From contig AP024676.1 of assembly GCA_025998955.1 (NCBI GenBank), positions 2,356,001 through 2,420,000 on the forward strand: a stretch of 64,000 nt of DNA, given 5' to 3'. This document shows, in pieces, positions 52,597 to 61,213 of the stretch. Made by a program: the position numbers and the translations under genes. The DNA is from Candidatus Roseilinea sp. GTDB lineage: Bacteria; Chloroflexota; Anaerolineae; J036; Brachytrichaceae. Position 1 is the stretch's first letter, and the number at the start of each line of letters is the position of its first letter. The notes under the pieces are model-generated. The model ran no database searches. It was not told the DNA's origin and saw nothing but the letters and a program-made list of their open reading frames with translations.

Positions 52597-52683
52597 CTGA
52601 GCAACAAAGATTATACACAAGTCCGCAAGCCGCCGATCACGACTTCGACAAAGGGCCGGCAGTTGCAGTACGATTGCCGCGAC

Positions 52684-53196
52684 ATGGAACTCCCGCCGAC
52701 CGAGGTGCGCAAGGCGCGCTGCCAGACCTTCCCCGCTGCCGGCGAGCGCGCCGCACTGTGGTACTTTCCTCAACTGACCGGCGGCACGGTGCGCGTGTTG
52801 CGCAACGCGTTGTGCATCTATGCCGCGCGCATCGCGCCCGGCTTCGGTATCAAGCGCGCGTTGCTGCGGTTGACCGGCGCGCAGATCGCCCCTCATGCTG
52901 CCATCGGCCTGGGCGTCATGCTGGACATCTTCTTCCCACAGGACATCACCATCGAGGACGATGCGACGGTGGGCTACAACACGACAATCCTAGCCCATGA
53001 GTTCATGCGCTACGAATGGCGGCGCGGGCCGGTGCGCATCTGTCGGGATGCGACCATCGGCGCAAATTGCACCCTGCTGCCCGGCGTGATCGTCGGCGAG
53101 GGCGCGACGGTGAGCGCGATGAGCCTGGTCAACCGCGACGTGCCGCCCGGCGCATTCGTCGGCGGCGTGCCCATTCGCCTGTTGCGCGAAGGCTGA
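52684..53196 (+). CDS. Left-handed beta-helix acyltransferase
   Basis: 170 aa from ATG 52684 (a TTG at 52663 is also open). Hexapeptide repeats in the second half (GAQIAPHAAIGLGVML, ITIEDDATVGYNTTI, CTLLPGVIVGEGATVSAMS) with the catalytic-type His in ILAHEF, and the typical end NRDVPPGAFVGGVPIRLL. Resembles maltose/galactoside O-acetyltransferases (LbH MAT-like). Likely acylates a sugar or envelope polymer. It lies 80 bp upstream of the rhamnose genes, but that gap contains its own promoter candidate. Confidence 0.85.
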   Translation: MELPPTEVRKARCQTFPAAGERAALWYFPQLTGGTVRVLRNALCIYAARIAPGFGIKRALLRLTGAQIAPHAAIGLGVMLDIFFPQDITIEDDATVGYNTTILAHEFMRYEWRRGPVRICRDATIGANCTLLPGVIVGEGATVSAMSLVNRDVPPGAFVGGVPIRLLREG

Positions 53197-53214
53197 ATTT
53201 GTCGGATCGTCATC

Positions 53215-53244
53215 TTGGCATCTCCCCTATAGGGCGGTTAAACT
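53215..53244 (+). promoter_or_regulatory. Candidate promoter for the rhamnose genes
   Basis: TTGGCA (53215-53220), 18-bp spacer, TAAACT (53239-53244). A strong AGGAGG lies just before the rhaM ATG at 53277. Reasonable but unproven. Confidence 0.45.
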
Positions 53245-53276
53245 CTGCGTCAGAAACTTTACACAGGAGGCACATC

Positions 53277-53597
53277 ATGCAACGCGTCGGCTTCATGCTC
53301 AAAGTCAAACCGGACATGATCGAAGAATACAAGCGCCGTCATAAGGAAGTCTGGCCGGAGATGCTGGACGCCCTGCGCGAGACCGGCTGGCACAACTATT
53401 CGATCTTCATGCGCGACGACGGCACGTTGTTCTTCTACGTCGAAACGCCCGACTTTCAAGCCGCGCTAGACGGCATGGCGAAGAAGGAAGTGAACGCGCG
53501 CTGGCAGGAGTATATGAAGGACTTCTTCGAGGACACCGGCGGCAAACACGCCGACCAGAGCTTCGTCATGTTGGAAGAAGTGTTTCATCTGGACTGA
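53277..53597 (+). CDS. rhaM: L-rhamnose mutarotase
   Basis: 106 aa. Interconverts the anomers of L-rhamnose. Family features: QRVGFMLKVKPDMIEEYKRR, HKEVWPEMLDALRETGWHNY, FYVETPDFQAALDGMAKKEV, and the terminal MLEEVFHLD. ATG 53277 has AGGAGG eight bases upstream; the open frame upstream overlaps the acyltransferase and is a shadow. Precedes L-rhamnose isomerase, completing mutarotation and isomerisation; no rhamnulokinase or aldolase is in the window. Confidence 0.93.
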   Translation: MQRVGFMLKVKPDMIEEYKRRHKEVWPEMLDALRETGWHNYSIFMRDDGTLFFYVETPDFQAALDGMAKKEVNARWQEYMKDFFEDTGGKHADQSFVMLEEVFHLD

Positions 53598-53673
53598 AAG
53601 AGGAATCACGGAGGCGCGGCGACACGATTTCTTTGCCACCTCCGCTACCTCCGTGCCTCCGCGGTAAACATCC

Positions 53674-54885
53674 ATGACTACCTATCAACAACTCGCCGAC
53701 CAACTGGCATCCAAAGGCATTGATGTCGAAGCCGTGAAGGCGCAGCTTAAGGCGCAGAAGATCGAGTTGCCGTCGTGGGGCTTCGCCAACACCGGCACGC
53801 GCTTCAAGACCTACGCCTGGCCCGGCGCGGCGCGCAACATCTACGAGAAGCTGGCCGACGCCGGTTTCGTCCACAGGCTGACCGGCGTGTGCCCCACCGT
53901 CGCCATTCACATCCCCTGGGACAAGGTGAAAGATTGGGACGACCTGGTCGAATACGCTGCGGCGCAGGGCGTAGCCATCGGCGCGGTGAACACCAATACC
54001 TTTCAGGCCGACCGCTACAAGTGGGGCAGCCTCACCCATGCCGACCCGGCCATCCGCAAGGTCGCGCTGGAACACCATCTGGAGTGCATCGAGATCGCCA
54101 AGCGTGTCGGCTCGCACGCCATCAGCCTGTGGTACGGCGACGGCACGAACTACGCCGGCCAGGAATCGTTCGTCGAGCGCCGACATCGCATGATTGCCTT
54201 CCTCAAGGAGGTTTACGCTGCCCTGCCCAACCGCATGCGCATGCTCATCGAATACAAGTTCTACGAGCCGGCCTTCTATCACACCGACTTTTCGGACTGG
54301 GGGCAGGCCTATGCTGTGTGCCTGAAACTCGGCTCACAAGCACAAGTGCTGGTAGATCTCGGCCACCACGCACAGGGCGTGAACATCGAGCACATCGTCG
54401 CTACGCTGCTCGACGAGGGCAAGCTGGGCGGGTTCCACTTCAACAACCGCAAATACGGCGATGACGATCTTATCGTCGGCACGGTCAACCCGTTAGAGTT
54501 GTTCCTGATCTTCAACGAGCTGGTAGCCGCCGGCGAAGCGGCAAAAGACGTGGCCTACATGATTGACCAGAGCCACGTGATCGAGCCGAAGATCGAGGCC
54601 ATGGTGCAGTCGGTGATCAACATCCAGACGGCCTACGCCAAGGCGTTGATCGTGGATCGCGCTTGCCTGCGCGAGCGGCAAGCGGCGCACGACGTGCTGG
54701 GCGCACATCGCGTGCTGATGGACGCCTTCGAGACCGATGTGCGGCCACTCCTGGCCCAGGTGCGCAAGGAGATGGGACTACACCCCGACCCGATCACGGC
54801 GCTGCGCGAGAGCGGCTACGAGCAAAAGATTGCCGCCGAGCGCGGCGTGAGTGCTGGAGGCGGCGGGTATCCAGAAGGGGATTGA
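53674..54885 (+). CDS. rhaI: L-rhamnose isomerase (broad-specificity RhaI type)
   Basis: 403 aa TIM-barrel isomerase of the xylose-isomerase-like superfamily: [51 protein letters not shown], metal-ligand strands [13 protein letters not shown] and [34 protein letters not shown]. This matches the Pseudomonas-type L-rhamnose isomerase rather than the E. coli RhaA class. Converts L-rhamnose to L-rhamnulose with divalent metal. The 76 bp between rhaM and rhaI contain a CACGGAGGC/GCCTCCGTG-like inverted repeat. Confidence 0.92.
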   Translation: MTTYQQLADQLASKGIDVEAVKAQLKAQKIELPSWGFANTGTRFKTYAWPGAARNIYEKLADAGFVHRLTGVCPTVAIHIPWDKVKDWDDLVEYAAAQGVAIGAVNTNTFQADRYKWGSLTHADPAIRKVALEHHLECIEIAKRVGSHAISLWYGDGTNYAGQESFVERRHRMIAFLKEVYAALPNRMRMLIEYKFYEPAFYHTDFSDWGQAYAVCLKLGSQAQVLVDLGHHAQGVNIEHIVATLLDEGKLGGFHFNNRKYGDDDLIVGTVNPLELFLIFNELVAAGEAAKDVAYMIDQSHVIEPKIEAMVQSVINIQTAYAKALIVDRACLRERQAAHDVLGAHRVLMDAFETDVRPLLAQVRKEMGLHPDPITALRESGYEQKIAAERGVSAGGGGYPEGD

Positions 54886-54902
54886 GCTGGCCGAGCGTCT
54901 TA

Positions 54903-55468
54903 GAGAGCGTGTTAAAAGTGGTCAGGTAGGCTGGGAGGATGAACTACGTCCAATCCACTTATTACCCGACCGACCTGAAGTTTAACGAATGGCAAGTGAT
55001 CGAGCCACTGTTGCCCAAACCCGAAGCACGTGGCGGGTGCACCGGCCGGCCACGCTAGTGGCCGCTGGGCTTGATCGTATCGTATTGGTGCACAGCGCCA
55101 GCGTGCCCGACGGCACGGGGGCAAGCGGGTGCTGCAGGCACTGTTCGAGCGGATCACGGGCGTGTCCTACAACCGACGGTGTCGCTTGACCCAGATCTGG
55201 GCCGATGGGGCGTATGAAGCCCGCGTCGGGTGGGTCAAACTCATGCTGGGGTGGACGCTGGAGAGTGTGTGCCGTCCTGGGCAGACTCAGGGATAGGTGC
55301 TGATTCCCAAGCGCTGGGGGGCGGAGCGCACTTTCGGCTGGCTCAGTCGGTATCGGCGCTTGGCGCGGGACTTCGAACATACGGTGGCGTCGAGTGAAGC
55401 GATGGCTTACATCGCCGGCATTCGCCGCATGCTCAAACTGCTTGTGGCTTGAGTTTTAGTACGCTCGC
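54903..55468 (+). mobile_element. IS5-like insertion sequence relic
   Basis: 566 bp. Terminal inverted repeats GAGAGCGTGTTAAAA (left) and GCGAGCGTACTAAAA (right, read inward) are flanked by a direct TTA (54900-54902 and 55469-55471), the TNA target site of the IS1031-type IS5 group. An intact member should be ~850-900 bp, so about 300 bp are missing internally. Inserted 17 bp after the rhaI stop. Confidence 0.72.
54939..55452 (+). pseudogene. Degraded IS5-family DDE transposase
   Basis: The start reads MNYVQSTYYPTDL then FNEWQVIEPLLPKPEARGG and hits a TAG after ~39 codons. After a deletion the coding continues in another frame with LTQIWADGAYEARVGWVK (a catalytic-Asp region) and, after another stop, WGAERTFGWLSRYRRLARDF, carrying the catalytic Glu and the IS5-type Y-R motif, to a TGA at 55450-55452. 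Stops and the missing first Asp block show that it is dead. Confidence 0.8.
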
Positions 55469-55535
55469 TTAGCGTTCTGTCCAGCGAATGTTCATGGTGC
55501 ATATGCTTGGCGAGTGCAACTCATTTCTGATTTTG

Positions 55536-55563
55536 AAGACCTCCACGAATTCGTGGAGGTCTT
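55536..55563. terminator. Perfect 28-bp palindrome, intrinsic terminator
   Basis: AAGACCTCCACGAA and its exact complement form a 14-bp stem. It is followed by TTGTTT on the plus strand and by CAAAATC on the minus strand. Likely terminates the rhamnose transcript, from which the IS relic now separates it, and insulates the downstream locus. Confidence 0.75.
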
Positions 55564-55579
55564 TTGTTTCGGCATCTAT

Positions 55580-55659
55580 TTGTTGACACAACTGTGACAC
55601 AACCGTGACGAGACCTCCGCCGGAGATTAAGGTTAGGGTTATATGCTGTCGGCGTGCTC
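55580..55659 (+). promoter_or_regulatory. 80-bp promoter/operator, copy 1, with three 11-bp half-sites
   Basis: Half-sites TGACACAACTG (55584-55594), TGACACAACCG (55595-55605) and TGACGAGACCT (55606-55616) are exactly in tandem, the arrangement bound by OmpR/PhoB-type regulators. TTATAT at 55639-55644 is a -10 candidate 22 bp downstream. The same block recurs at 61931-62010. The response regulator at 59104 is the obvious candidate ligand. Confidence 0.65.
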
Positions 55660-55737
55660 GTTAGGTATGCAACGACGATTAGGAGGCGAGTCAGCGACAG
55701 ATAGTCCATGTCAACTCAACAAGAGGAGTAAACACAT

Positions 55738-56301
55738 ATGTTTGGACAAAAGACACTCGAGCGCGGGAATCCGCCAATGGTGAGTCGGATAAGGTCTAAG
55801 TTAATCGCACTAACTGCGGCCGCGAGCGCTATTCTGATTGCCGTTGGCACTGCATGGGCGTGGGATCGCACCTTTACATCAGCGCCATTGGGCTACTACT
55901 GGTTATCAACCAGCGCCGATTATCAGGGCGGAATTGCACAGAACTTAAAGTGGGATTCCAGTGCATTATCGGCAATGCGGTCAGACAGCTCTCCAAGGCT
56001 CGACATGACAGCCGACTGCACCGCTGATAACCCTGGCGGTGATCGCTTGAACTACAACACGTTCTACACAAATCTGCCTAACTATGGCATTTCGGTTTGG
56101 GACGACTGCGGCAATCCCTTCGTTTACGAAGAGGCCGAGTTAGGTGTCAATCCGTGGTCGGTCGTTGCCAACACCGAATACTACTTCCAAGTCTTCTATT
56201 ACAAAAACCAACGAGGGGTAAGCGGGGCGATCAACATCAGCTATCAACGAAATAACTCGCCCACCCACGATTGGCTGGATAAGGTGCTTTACACCAACTG
56301 A
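55738..56301 (+). CDS. Secreted hypothetical protein A (187 aa)
   Basis: ATG at 55738 follows AAGAGGAG at usable spacing; Met13 (MVSRIRSKL) is an alternative that starts the signal peptide directly. Signal helix LIALTAAASAILIAVGTAWA, cleavage near residue 41. The mature ~145 residues are aromatic and Asn/Tyr-rich (GYYWLSTSADYQGG, NYNTFYTNLPNYGISVWDD, TEYYFQVFYYKN), probably an all-beta extracellular domain with two or three Cys. No family recognised. First gene after operator copy 1. Its codon use is visibly less GC-rich than that of the flanking housekeeping genes. Confidence 0.75.
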   Translation: MFGQKTLERGNPPMVSRIRSKLIALTAAASAILIAVGTAWAWDRTFTSAPLGYYWLSTSADYQGGIAQNLKWDSSALSAMRSDSSPRLDMTADCTADNPGGDRLNYNTFYTNLPNYGISVWDDCGNPFVYEEAELGVNPWSVVANTEYYFQVFYYKNQRGVSGAINISYQRNNSPTHDWLDKVLYTN

Positions 56302-56343
56302 TGCAATTTAGCACTTGCACTTGGCGCTTGCAGAGGATTCAAA

Positions 56344-57012
56344 ATGTCAAAGCCAGAGAAGTTTGCAGTGATCGCAACGTGTCTTCTTGGACTTGCGGGA
56401 GGTTTCTTTACAATCAACACCGTCCGCGCTGATATTGCGTCGTCGAACCCGTTCCCATACAGCGTCGAGACTCGTCCCAACGGCTATCTGCGCGTATACG
56501 TGAATCCAGACCTCCGCGATTCCTCACAACGCGAGAGTTATGCATCCGCTCAACGTATGGCAATATCGAACCTGCTTGCCGATGGGCAAACCGAGGTTGT
56601 GACTCTCCAGGTGACATTCAATCAGCCCATCACCTTGGAGGAGTTGCGAGATCTATCGAATCGCACAGGGTTGTCCTCAGAACACGTCATACTGGCAGCC
56701 AGAGATGACAAGGATCAACTGCATGCGATTGGACAGCGCGCGATTCCATCAGCGATCGTCAATACGGACGAACTGAATGCGGAGCTTAACTCACGGGGTC
56801 TGAGGCTGTTGGGTGTTGCGGTCATTCGAGGACGAATTGTCGCTAGTGCATCGGGTCTCGGACAGCTTGCTAACGATCCCCGCATACACCTTGTTGATGT
56901 TATGCCCCACATTCTTGCAAAAGAGTTGGCGATGAAACAAGGTGTCAGCGTGGATAAAGTGCAGGTTAGTGTCCCGTCGCCGTATTGGGACTTGCTCAGT
57001 AACGGGAAGTGA
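56344..57012 (+). CDS. Secreted hypothetical protein B (222 aa)
   Basis: N-terminal signal or anchor (KFAVIATCLLGLAGGFFTIN, residues 5-24), then an exported alpha/beta-looking domain: PFPYSVETRPNGYLRVYV, YASAQRMAISNLLADGQTEV, LQVTFNQPITLEELRDLSN, and a second similar-looking unit GVAVIRGRIVASASGLGQLA, NDPRIHLVDVMP. No family recognised. A decayed paralog lies at 62335-62776, sharing the order PF-x-Y...E-T, YR/S-A-x-R and V-x-L/I-x-V-T-F-x-Q-P. It lies 42 bp after protein A and is probably co-transcribed with it. Confidence 0.75.
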   Translation: MSKPEKFAVIATCLLGLAGGFFTINTVRADIASSNPFPYSVETRPNGYLRVYVNPDLRDSSQRESYASAQRMAISNLLADGQTEVVTLQVTFNQPITLEELRDLSNRTGLSSEHVILAARDDKDQLHAIGQRAIPSAIVNTDELNAELNSRGLRLLGVAVIRGRIVASASGLGQLANDPRIHLVDVMPHILAKELAMKQGVSVDKVQVSVPSPYWDLLSNGK

Positions 57013-57093
57013 TGCCACCTGCTTGATAGTCGAGAAAGCATACCCAGCCTTCTCGACTATCAGGCAACGCATCGGAGTTATACAAGAACTGAA

Positions 57094-57579
57094 ATGGTAT
57101 TGACAAAGCGTGCACTCATCCTCGGGATCCTGATTCTCGCAATAGTCTTGAGTATCGCCGCGGCGTGGAAGCCGACGATTAGCTTTGAAACACCACAGGG
57201 CTTGACCGCGCCCGAAGTTGGGTCGTTGATACAAACGACGAACCAGTTATTGCCGGTTGGCGGGTCTTTACCGCAGCGAGGTTCACAGCTCGTTAAGCGT
57301 GGCAACCATCTCGAATGGGAACCGACAGCGATGGCCGATCAGACAGTGGCGGACGTCAAGGTTCGCCGCGTTCAGTTCGATGCAGATCGCTCGCTCCTGT
57401 TCCATCTGCTCGATGATGACCCACAGGGTCAGACTCACATTGATGTGCTCGTGACAACCGACGAGGGGATCACACACACACTGCGCATCACGCTATGGGA
57501 CTATGCACGCGTCACACCTTTATCGCCTCAACGGTTGGGGGACGGCTGGAAGCCGGTGGCCGTAACATGGGGATCGTGA
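57094..57579 (+). CDS. Membrane-anchored hypothetical protein C (161 aa)
   Basis: One N-terminal hydrophobic helix (ALILGILILAIVLSIAAAW, residues 7-25), uncleaved or signal, then a 135-residue exported domain with alternating strands (ADVKVRRVQFDADRSLLFHL, IDVLVTTDEGITHTLRITLW). No family recognised. Third of four consecutive exported genes upstream of a two-component system. Confidence 0.7.
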   Translation: MVLTKRALILGILILAIVLSIAAAWKPTISFETPQGLTAPEVGSLIQTTNQLLPVGGSLPQRGSQLVKRGNHLEWEPTAMADQTVADVKVRRVQFDADRSLLFHLLDDDPQGQTHIDVLVTTDEGITHTLRITLWDYARVTPLSPQRLGDGWKPVAVTWGS

Positions 57580-57615
57580 CACACCTTTGATCTTGCCATG
57601 CTATCCTGCCCGCCG

Positions 57616-59094
57616 ATGCGTAAACGAACTCTGTTCCTTGCGCTTGCAGTTTGCGCCGCGCTGATCGCGTCTGTCGCACTCTGGGCTGTGCCGATCCCAG
57701 GCAAGTTCACCATTGCTGCTGGTGACCTGCGAGAAACACTCACGCTTCCCCGCGTTGAGGTCGAGAAGGGGGCATCGAATCGCTATATCGTTTCGGTGAC
57801 GGACGCCACACCGTGGGCAAACGTGTTGCTGATGGCAAATGGCCAACATGTGCCGAGCGCACAATGGCAACAAGCCGGCAATACCTGGGTGTGGCGATGG
57901 CAAGTAGACAACGTGGTGTGGAACGCACAACAACCTGTGGAACTGGTGCTATATCACAGTTGCGACACAGGCTGCGTGCAATGGGCGTCCAGGATAGTTG
58001 GCACAGCGTCCACTGCACCAACAACCGCTGCAAGCCGCACGCCGACCAAACTGGGCGTTGTATTCGCTTCGCGCACGCGAGACTGGCACGGGCGCAGTGG
58101 ATGGAATGTCGAACTGACCTATGTGCTGGCGAACAGGAGCGACGATTATTGGATGATTGACAACGTCGCCGAGCGAGTCCTGTGGTCGAGCAAACAAGGG
58201 TTGCGCGTGCTGCTGCGGATTGACTATGACCAAGGTCAGAGCATGCCACCGACAAACGATTACGCCGCGCTGAACACTTATCTCAACTTTGTCCGGCGGG
58301 TGGCAAACGATGCCCGCTTTCGTGACGTGTATGGGCTCATCATCGGCAGCGGATTCAACGACAATGGAAGCAACTCTAAAGCGCCTGATCGCAAAGTCAC
58401 ACCCGAGTGGTATGCTCGTGTGTTCAATGGCTATAGCGTTGATCACGCTTCTACGGACAATGTGGTCGAGACGATTCGTTCAGTAAATTCGCACGTTCGC
58501 GTCTTAGTCGGTCCGGTGCGCCCCTGGAACCGCGATCAGGATGGAAAGATTCGCTGGGAGGTTGATGTGCCATGGCTGAATTACGTGAATACGCTGGTGG
58601 CAGCACTCGATGCTTCGGCGCGCGACCATGCCAAGCTCGGCCGGCCTTATCTTGCACCGGACGGCTTTGCCGTCCAGGCGCCCGGCCGCCCCGATGCGCC
58701 TGAAATCAAAACGGCTGATGCGGCGCGTGAACCGAAGCTCGATCTTCAACGACGTGAATGGAACGGTGCACAGGCCGGCTTTCGCGTATACCGCGACTGG
58801 ATAGCGATTGTCAATGCCTACACGACCACGCGCGGGTTACCGATCTTTATCAGTTCAACCAACACGTTCGCCCCTGACACGCGAGTGCCGCCGGCCCAGA
58901 ACTATCCCAAAGGCTGGCTCACAAACGCGCTCGATGCCATCAATCAAGAACCGCAGGTTCAAGCGCTGTGCTGGTTTATGGACAGTTTGCCATCAGACGA
59001 ACAGTGGGATTTGTTTAACCTGACCAAACAGAAAGGACTACTGGTCAACGCCGCCAATGAATTTGACGCTCTGTTGCGCGCGAGACCCCAATAA
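57616..59094 (+). CDS. Secreted protein D with probable TIM-barrel (glycosidase-like) domain (492 aa)
   Basis: Start at ATG 57616 (an ATG at 57598 is also possible). Signal peptide KRTLFLALAVCAALIASVAL. Residues about 25-130 form a beta-sandwich (SNRYIVSVTDATPWANVLLM, VELVLYHSCDTGCVQWAS). From ~150 a barrel-like region: VWSSKQGLRVLLRIDYDQ-type strand, FRDVYGLIIGSGFNDNGSN, HVRVLVGPVRPWNRDQDG, GLPIFISSTNTFAPDTRVPP, VQALCWFMDSLPSDEQWD. This recalls GH39/GH5-like folds, but the standard catalytic Glu pair is not evident. Ten bp separate it from the response regulator, so it probably shares that operon. Confidence 0.7.
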   Translation: MRKRTLFLALAVCAALIASVALWAVPIPGKFTIAAGDLRETLTLPRVEVEKGASNRYIVSVTDATPWANVLLMANGQHVPSAQWQQAGNTWVWRWQVDNVVWNAQQPVELVLYHSCDTGCVQWASRIVGTASTAPTTAASRTPTKLGVVFASRTRDWHGRSGWNVELTYVLANRSDDYWMIDNVAERVLWSSKQGLRVLLRIDYDQGQSMPPTNDYAALNTYLNFVRRVANDARFRDVYGLIIGSGFNDNGSNSKAPDRKVTPEWYARVFNGYSVDHASTDNVVETIRSVNSHVRVLVGPVRPWNRDQDGKIRWEVDVPWLNYVNTLVAALDASARDHAKLGRPYLAPDGFAVQAPGRPDAPEIKTADAAREPKLDLQRREWNGAQAGFRVYRDWIAIVNAYTTTRGLPIFISSTNTFAPDTRVPPAQNYPKGWLTNALDAINQEPQVQALCWFMDSLPSDEQWDLFNLTKQKGLLVNAANEFDALLRARPQ

Positions 59095-59103
59095 ACGTAA
59101 CCA

Positions 59104-59826
59104 ATGACCAGTCGCCGGATCCTAATCGTCGAAGATGAAGTATCTATTTCCTCGGCGCTGCAAACGCTGCTCGAGCATAGCGGATACGAAACCATCGCCG
59201 CATATTCGGGCGCGGAAGCCGTCGAGAGGCTGAACGCAGCACAGCCCGATCTGGTGCTGCTCGACATCATGTTGCCGGGCATGGACGGCTTTGGCGTGTG
59301 CCATCACATCCGGCGTCAGGATCGCTATGTGCCTATCATCATGCTGACTGCGCGCGATCAGTTATCCGACAAGCTGGTCGGCATGGAACTGGGCGCGGAT
59401 TTGTATTTGACCAAACCGTTCGAGCCGACTGAGTTGATCGCTCATATCCGCGCGCTGTTTCGACTGGTGGACAGTCAGAACCGGGCCAACGACGGCCGGT
59501 TTGCATCGCGGCCTCTGACTCACGGTCCGATACAGATGTGGGACGCCGAGCATCGCGTCGAAGTCAACAGCAAACCCGTGGAGCTTGCGCCAAAAGAATA
59601 CGAGTTGTTGAAACTGTTTCTGCAACAACCGGGCCAAGTATTCGGGCGGGAGACGCTGCTGCGGCTGGTGTGGGGCTATGATACCGGAACAGATTCACGG
59701 ACTGTGGACACGCATGTTCAAAGGTTGCGTCTCAAGATCGAACCTGATCCGTCGAATCCACAGTTCCTGATCACGATTCGCGGTTTTGGATATCGCCTGA
59801 CGCAACCCAAAGATAGGCAGCCTTGA
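59104..59826 (+). CDS. OmpR/PhoB-family response regulator
   Basis: 240 aa. Receiver domain 5-118: acidic pair Glu10-Asp11, phosphoacceptor Asp54 in VLLDIMLPGMDGFG, Thr in MLTARDQ, Lys104 in YLTKPFEP. Winged-helix DNA-binding domain about 140-236 (VELAPKEYELLKLFLQQPGQ, RTVDTHVQRLRLKIE, FLITIRGFGYRL). It would bind tandem direct repeats; the three 11-bp half-sites at 55584 and again at 61935 are the natural targets. The cognate kinase follows but is interrupted by an IS. Confidence 0.95.
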   Translation: MTSRRILIVEDEVSISSALQTLLEHSGYETIAAYSGAEAVERLNAAQPDLVLLDIMLPGMDGFGVCHHIRRQDRYVPIIMLTARDQLSDKLVGMELGADLYLTKPFEPTELIAHIRALFRLVDSQNRANDGRFASRPLTHGPIQMWDAEHRVEVNSKPVELAPKEYELLKLFLQQPGQVFGRETLLRLVWGYDTGTDSRTVDTHVQRLRLKIEPDPSNPQFLITIRGFGYRLTQPKDRQP

Positions 59827-59860
59827 GTGTAAGCAGATAAGCGATGATCACGGATAAGCA

Positions 59861-60313
59861 ATGATCATTGTTGAAGTCAAGCTGCTCTTGTTCCTCGTCC
59901 TTATCGCCGTCGCAGGCATCACGCTGATCAGCAGTCTCACCACCGCGCTGATAGGTCGCCGCTCACAAAGAGCGACGTTGAATCAGCTCAATCTTAGTCT
60001 GTTCGATTGTGCGCCTTTTGGCGTGATTGTTGTCAGCAAGCAAGGACGAACGACTTACCAGAATGAGTATGCAAAGGATTTACAACTTATTAGCGATGCG
60101 TGCAGCGGAGACGTTCGAAACGCCGACACAAATACACCTCAGAGCCGGGTCATATTTGAGCAGGACGTGCCAAGCGCCCTGAACAATTCAAGTGGCGAGC
60201 ACGCCATCATTCATTCGGCGACCCTGCCCGATGGCCGCAGCGTGCGGTGGTGGATGTGTGGCAATGCAGATGTAGCCGCCGCATTCATCCTCGACGTTAG
60301 AACCTATCTCTAA
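59861..60313 (+). pseudogene. Histidine kinase, N-terminal fragment (IS-interrupted)
   Basis: Codons 1-146 belong to the kinase: membrane helix (LLLFLVLIAVAGITLISSLT, about 8-27) and a PAS-like cytoplasmic domain (NLSLFDCAPFGVIVVSKQGR, LPDGRSVRWWMCG, AAFILDV). The IS begins at 60300 and adds a few foreign codons before a stop at 60313. Removing the IS and one TTA copy continues as ...FILDV-SQQRKSETAVHNF..., so the full kinase would be ~377 aa. There is only one membrane helix, with no large extracellular sensor. Confidence 0.9.
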
Positions 60314-61210
60314 ACTTACGGAACGAGCCATAATAGGGATATGGATAATACCAGTGGGACGCGATACGCCGACGTTGCAAGTTGGGAGCTGTCTGATAGT
60401 CTGTGGGCGCGCATTGAACCGTTGTTGCCCCAACCGAAGTCGCGCTATCGCGGACGCGGACGGCAGCGCAAACACATCGGTGGGCGGCCGGCAGCAGACC
60501 GGCGCAAGACCATGACCGGCATCTTGTACGCGCTGCGAACCGGCATTCCGTGGAACGCCATGCCGAAAGAGTATGGATCGGGAAAGACAGTCCATCGCTA
60601 CTTTCAGCGCTGGGTGCAGGCGGGCGTCTTCAAGCGCATGTGGCAGGCGGGTTTGGCGGAGTATGACGAGGTCAAAGGGATCGCCTGGAAGTGGCAAGCG
60701 GGCGACGGGGCGATGACCAAGGCCCCGCTGGGGGGCGAAAAGACAGGCAAAAACCCTACGGATCGCGCCAAAAGGGGCGTCAAGCGCAGTCTGTTGGTGG
60801 ATGAGCAGGGTGTGCCGTTGTCGATCGTGGTCAGCGGGGCGAACACGCCGGATAGCGCGTTGCTGGAGTCCACGCTGGATGCCATGCCGGTGGAGCGACC
60901 TGACCCGCAAACCGTCCCGCAGAATCTGTGTCTGGACAAAGCTTACAGCGGCGAACCCTGCCGTCAGGTGGCGCAGGCACATGGCTACGAAATCCATGTG
61001 CCGGACAAGGAGAACGCCCAAAAAAACGCCGGCGCAAGCCGGGCCGACGCAAGTCGCGCCGCTGGGTGGTCGAAGTGACTCATTCATGGCTCAATCGCTT
61101 TCGTCGGTTGCTGATTCGCTGGGAGAAGAAGGCGAGCAATTATCTGTCCCTGCTGTTTTTCGCCTGCGCCATCATCTGTTGGCGCAAATGCGAGGTTTAG
61201 AGATAGGCTC
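60300..61210 (+). mobile_element. Intact-looking IS5-family element (911 bp)
   Basis: Terminal inverted repeats GAACCTATCTCTAAACT (left) and GAGCCTATCTCTAAACC (right, read inward), 14 of 17 identical. Flanking direct repeat TTA (60297-60299 and 61211-61213) fits the TNA target of IS1031-type IS5 elements. It carries one transposase read by -1 frameshifting. It is inserted in the histidine kinase gene in the same orientation. Confidence 0.9.
60341..61200 (+). CDS. IS5-family DDE transposase, produced by -1 frameshift
   Basis: The first frame (60341-61078) gives the N-terminal domain (WELSDSLWARIEPLLPQPKS, ALRTGIPWNAMPKEYGSGKT) and two catalytic Asp regions (SLLVDEQGVPLSIVVSGAN, LCLDKAYSGEPC). 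At 61020-61027 the sequence A-AAA-AAC, in the zero frame, is a canonical slippery heptamer. After a -1 slip the frame continues KKRRRKPGRRKSRRWVVE-VTHSW and LNRFRRLLIRWEKKASNYLS, supplying the catalytic Glu and the C-terminus, and ends at 61200. The predicted fused protein is ~286 aa. Confidence 0.88.
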
Positions 61211-61213
61211 TTA

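Noticed and set aside
53598-53673. Small gene between rhaM and rhaI
   Set aside because: No start with ribosome-binding site; the sequence is an imperfect CACGGAGGC inverted repeat.
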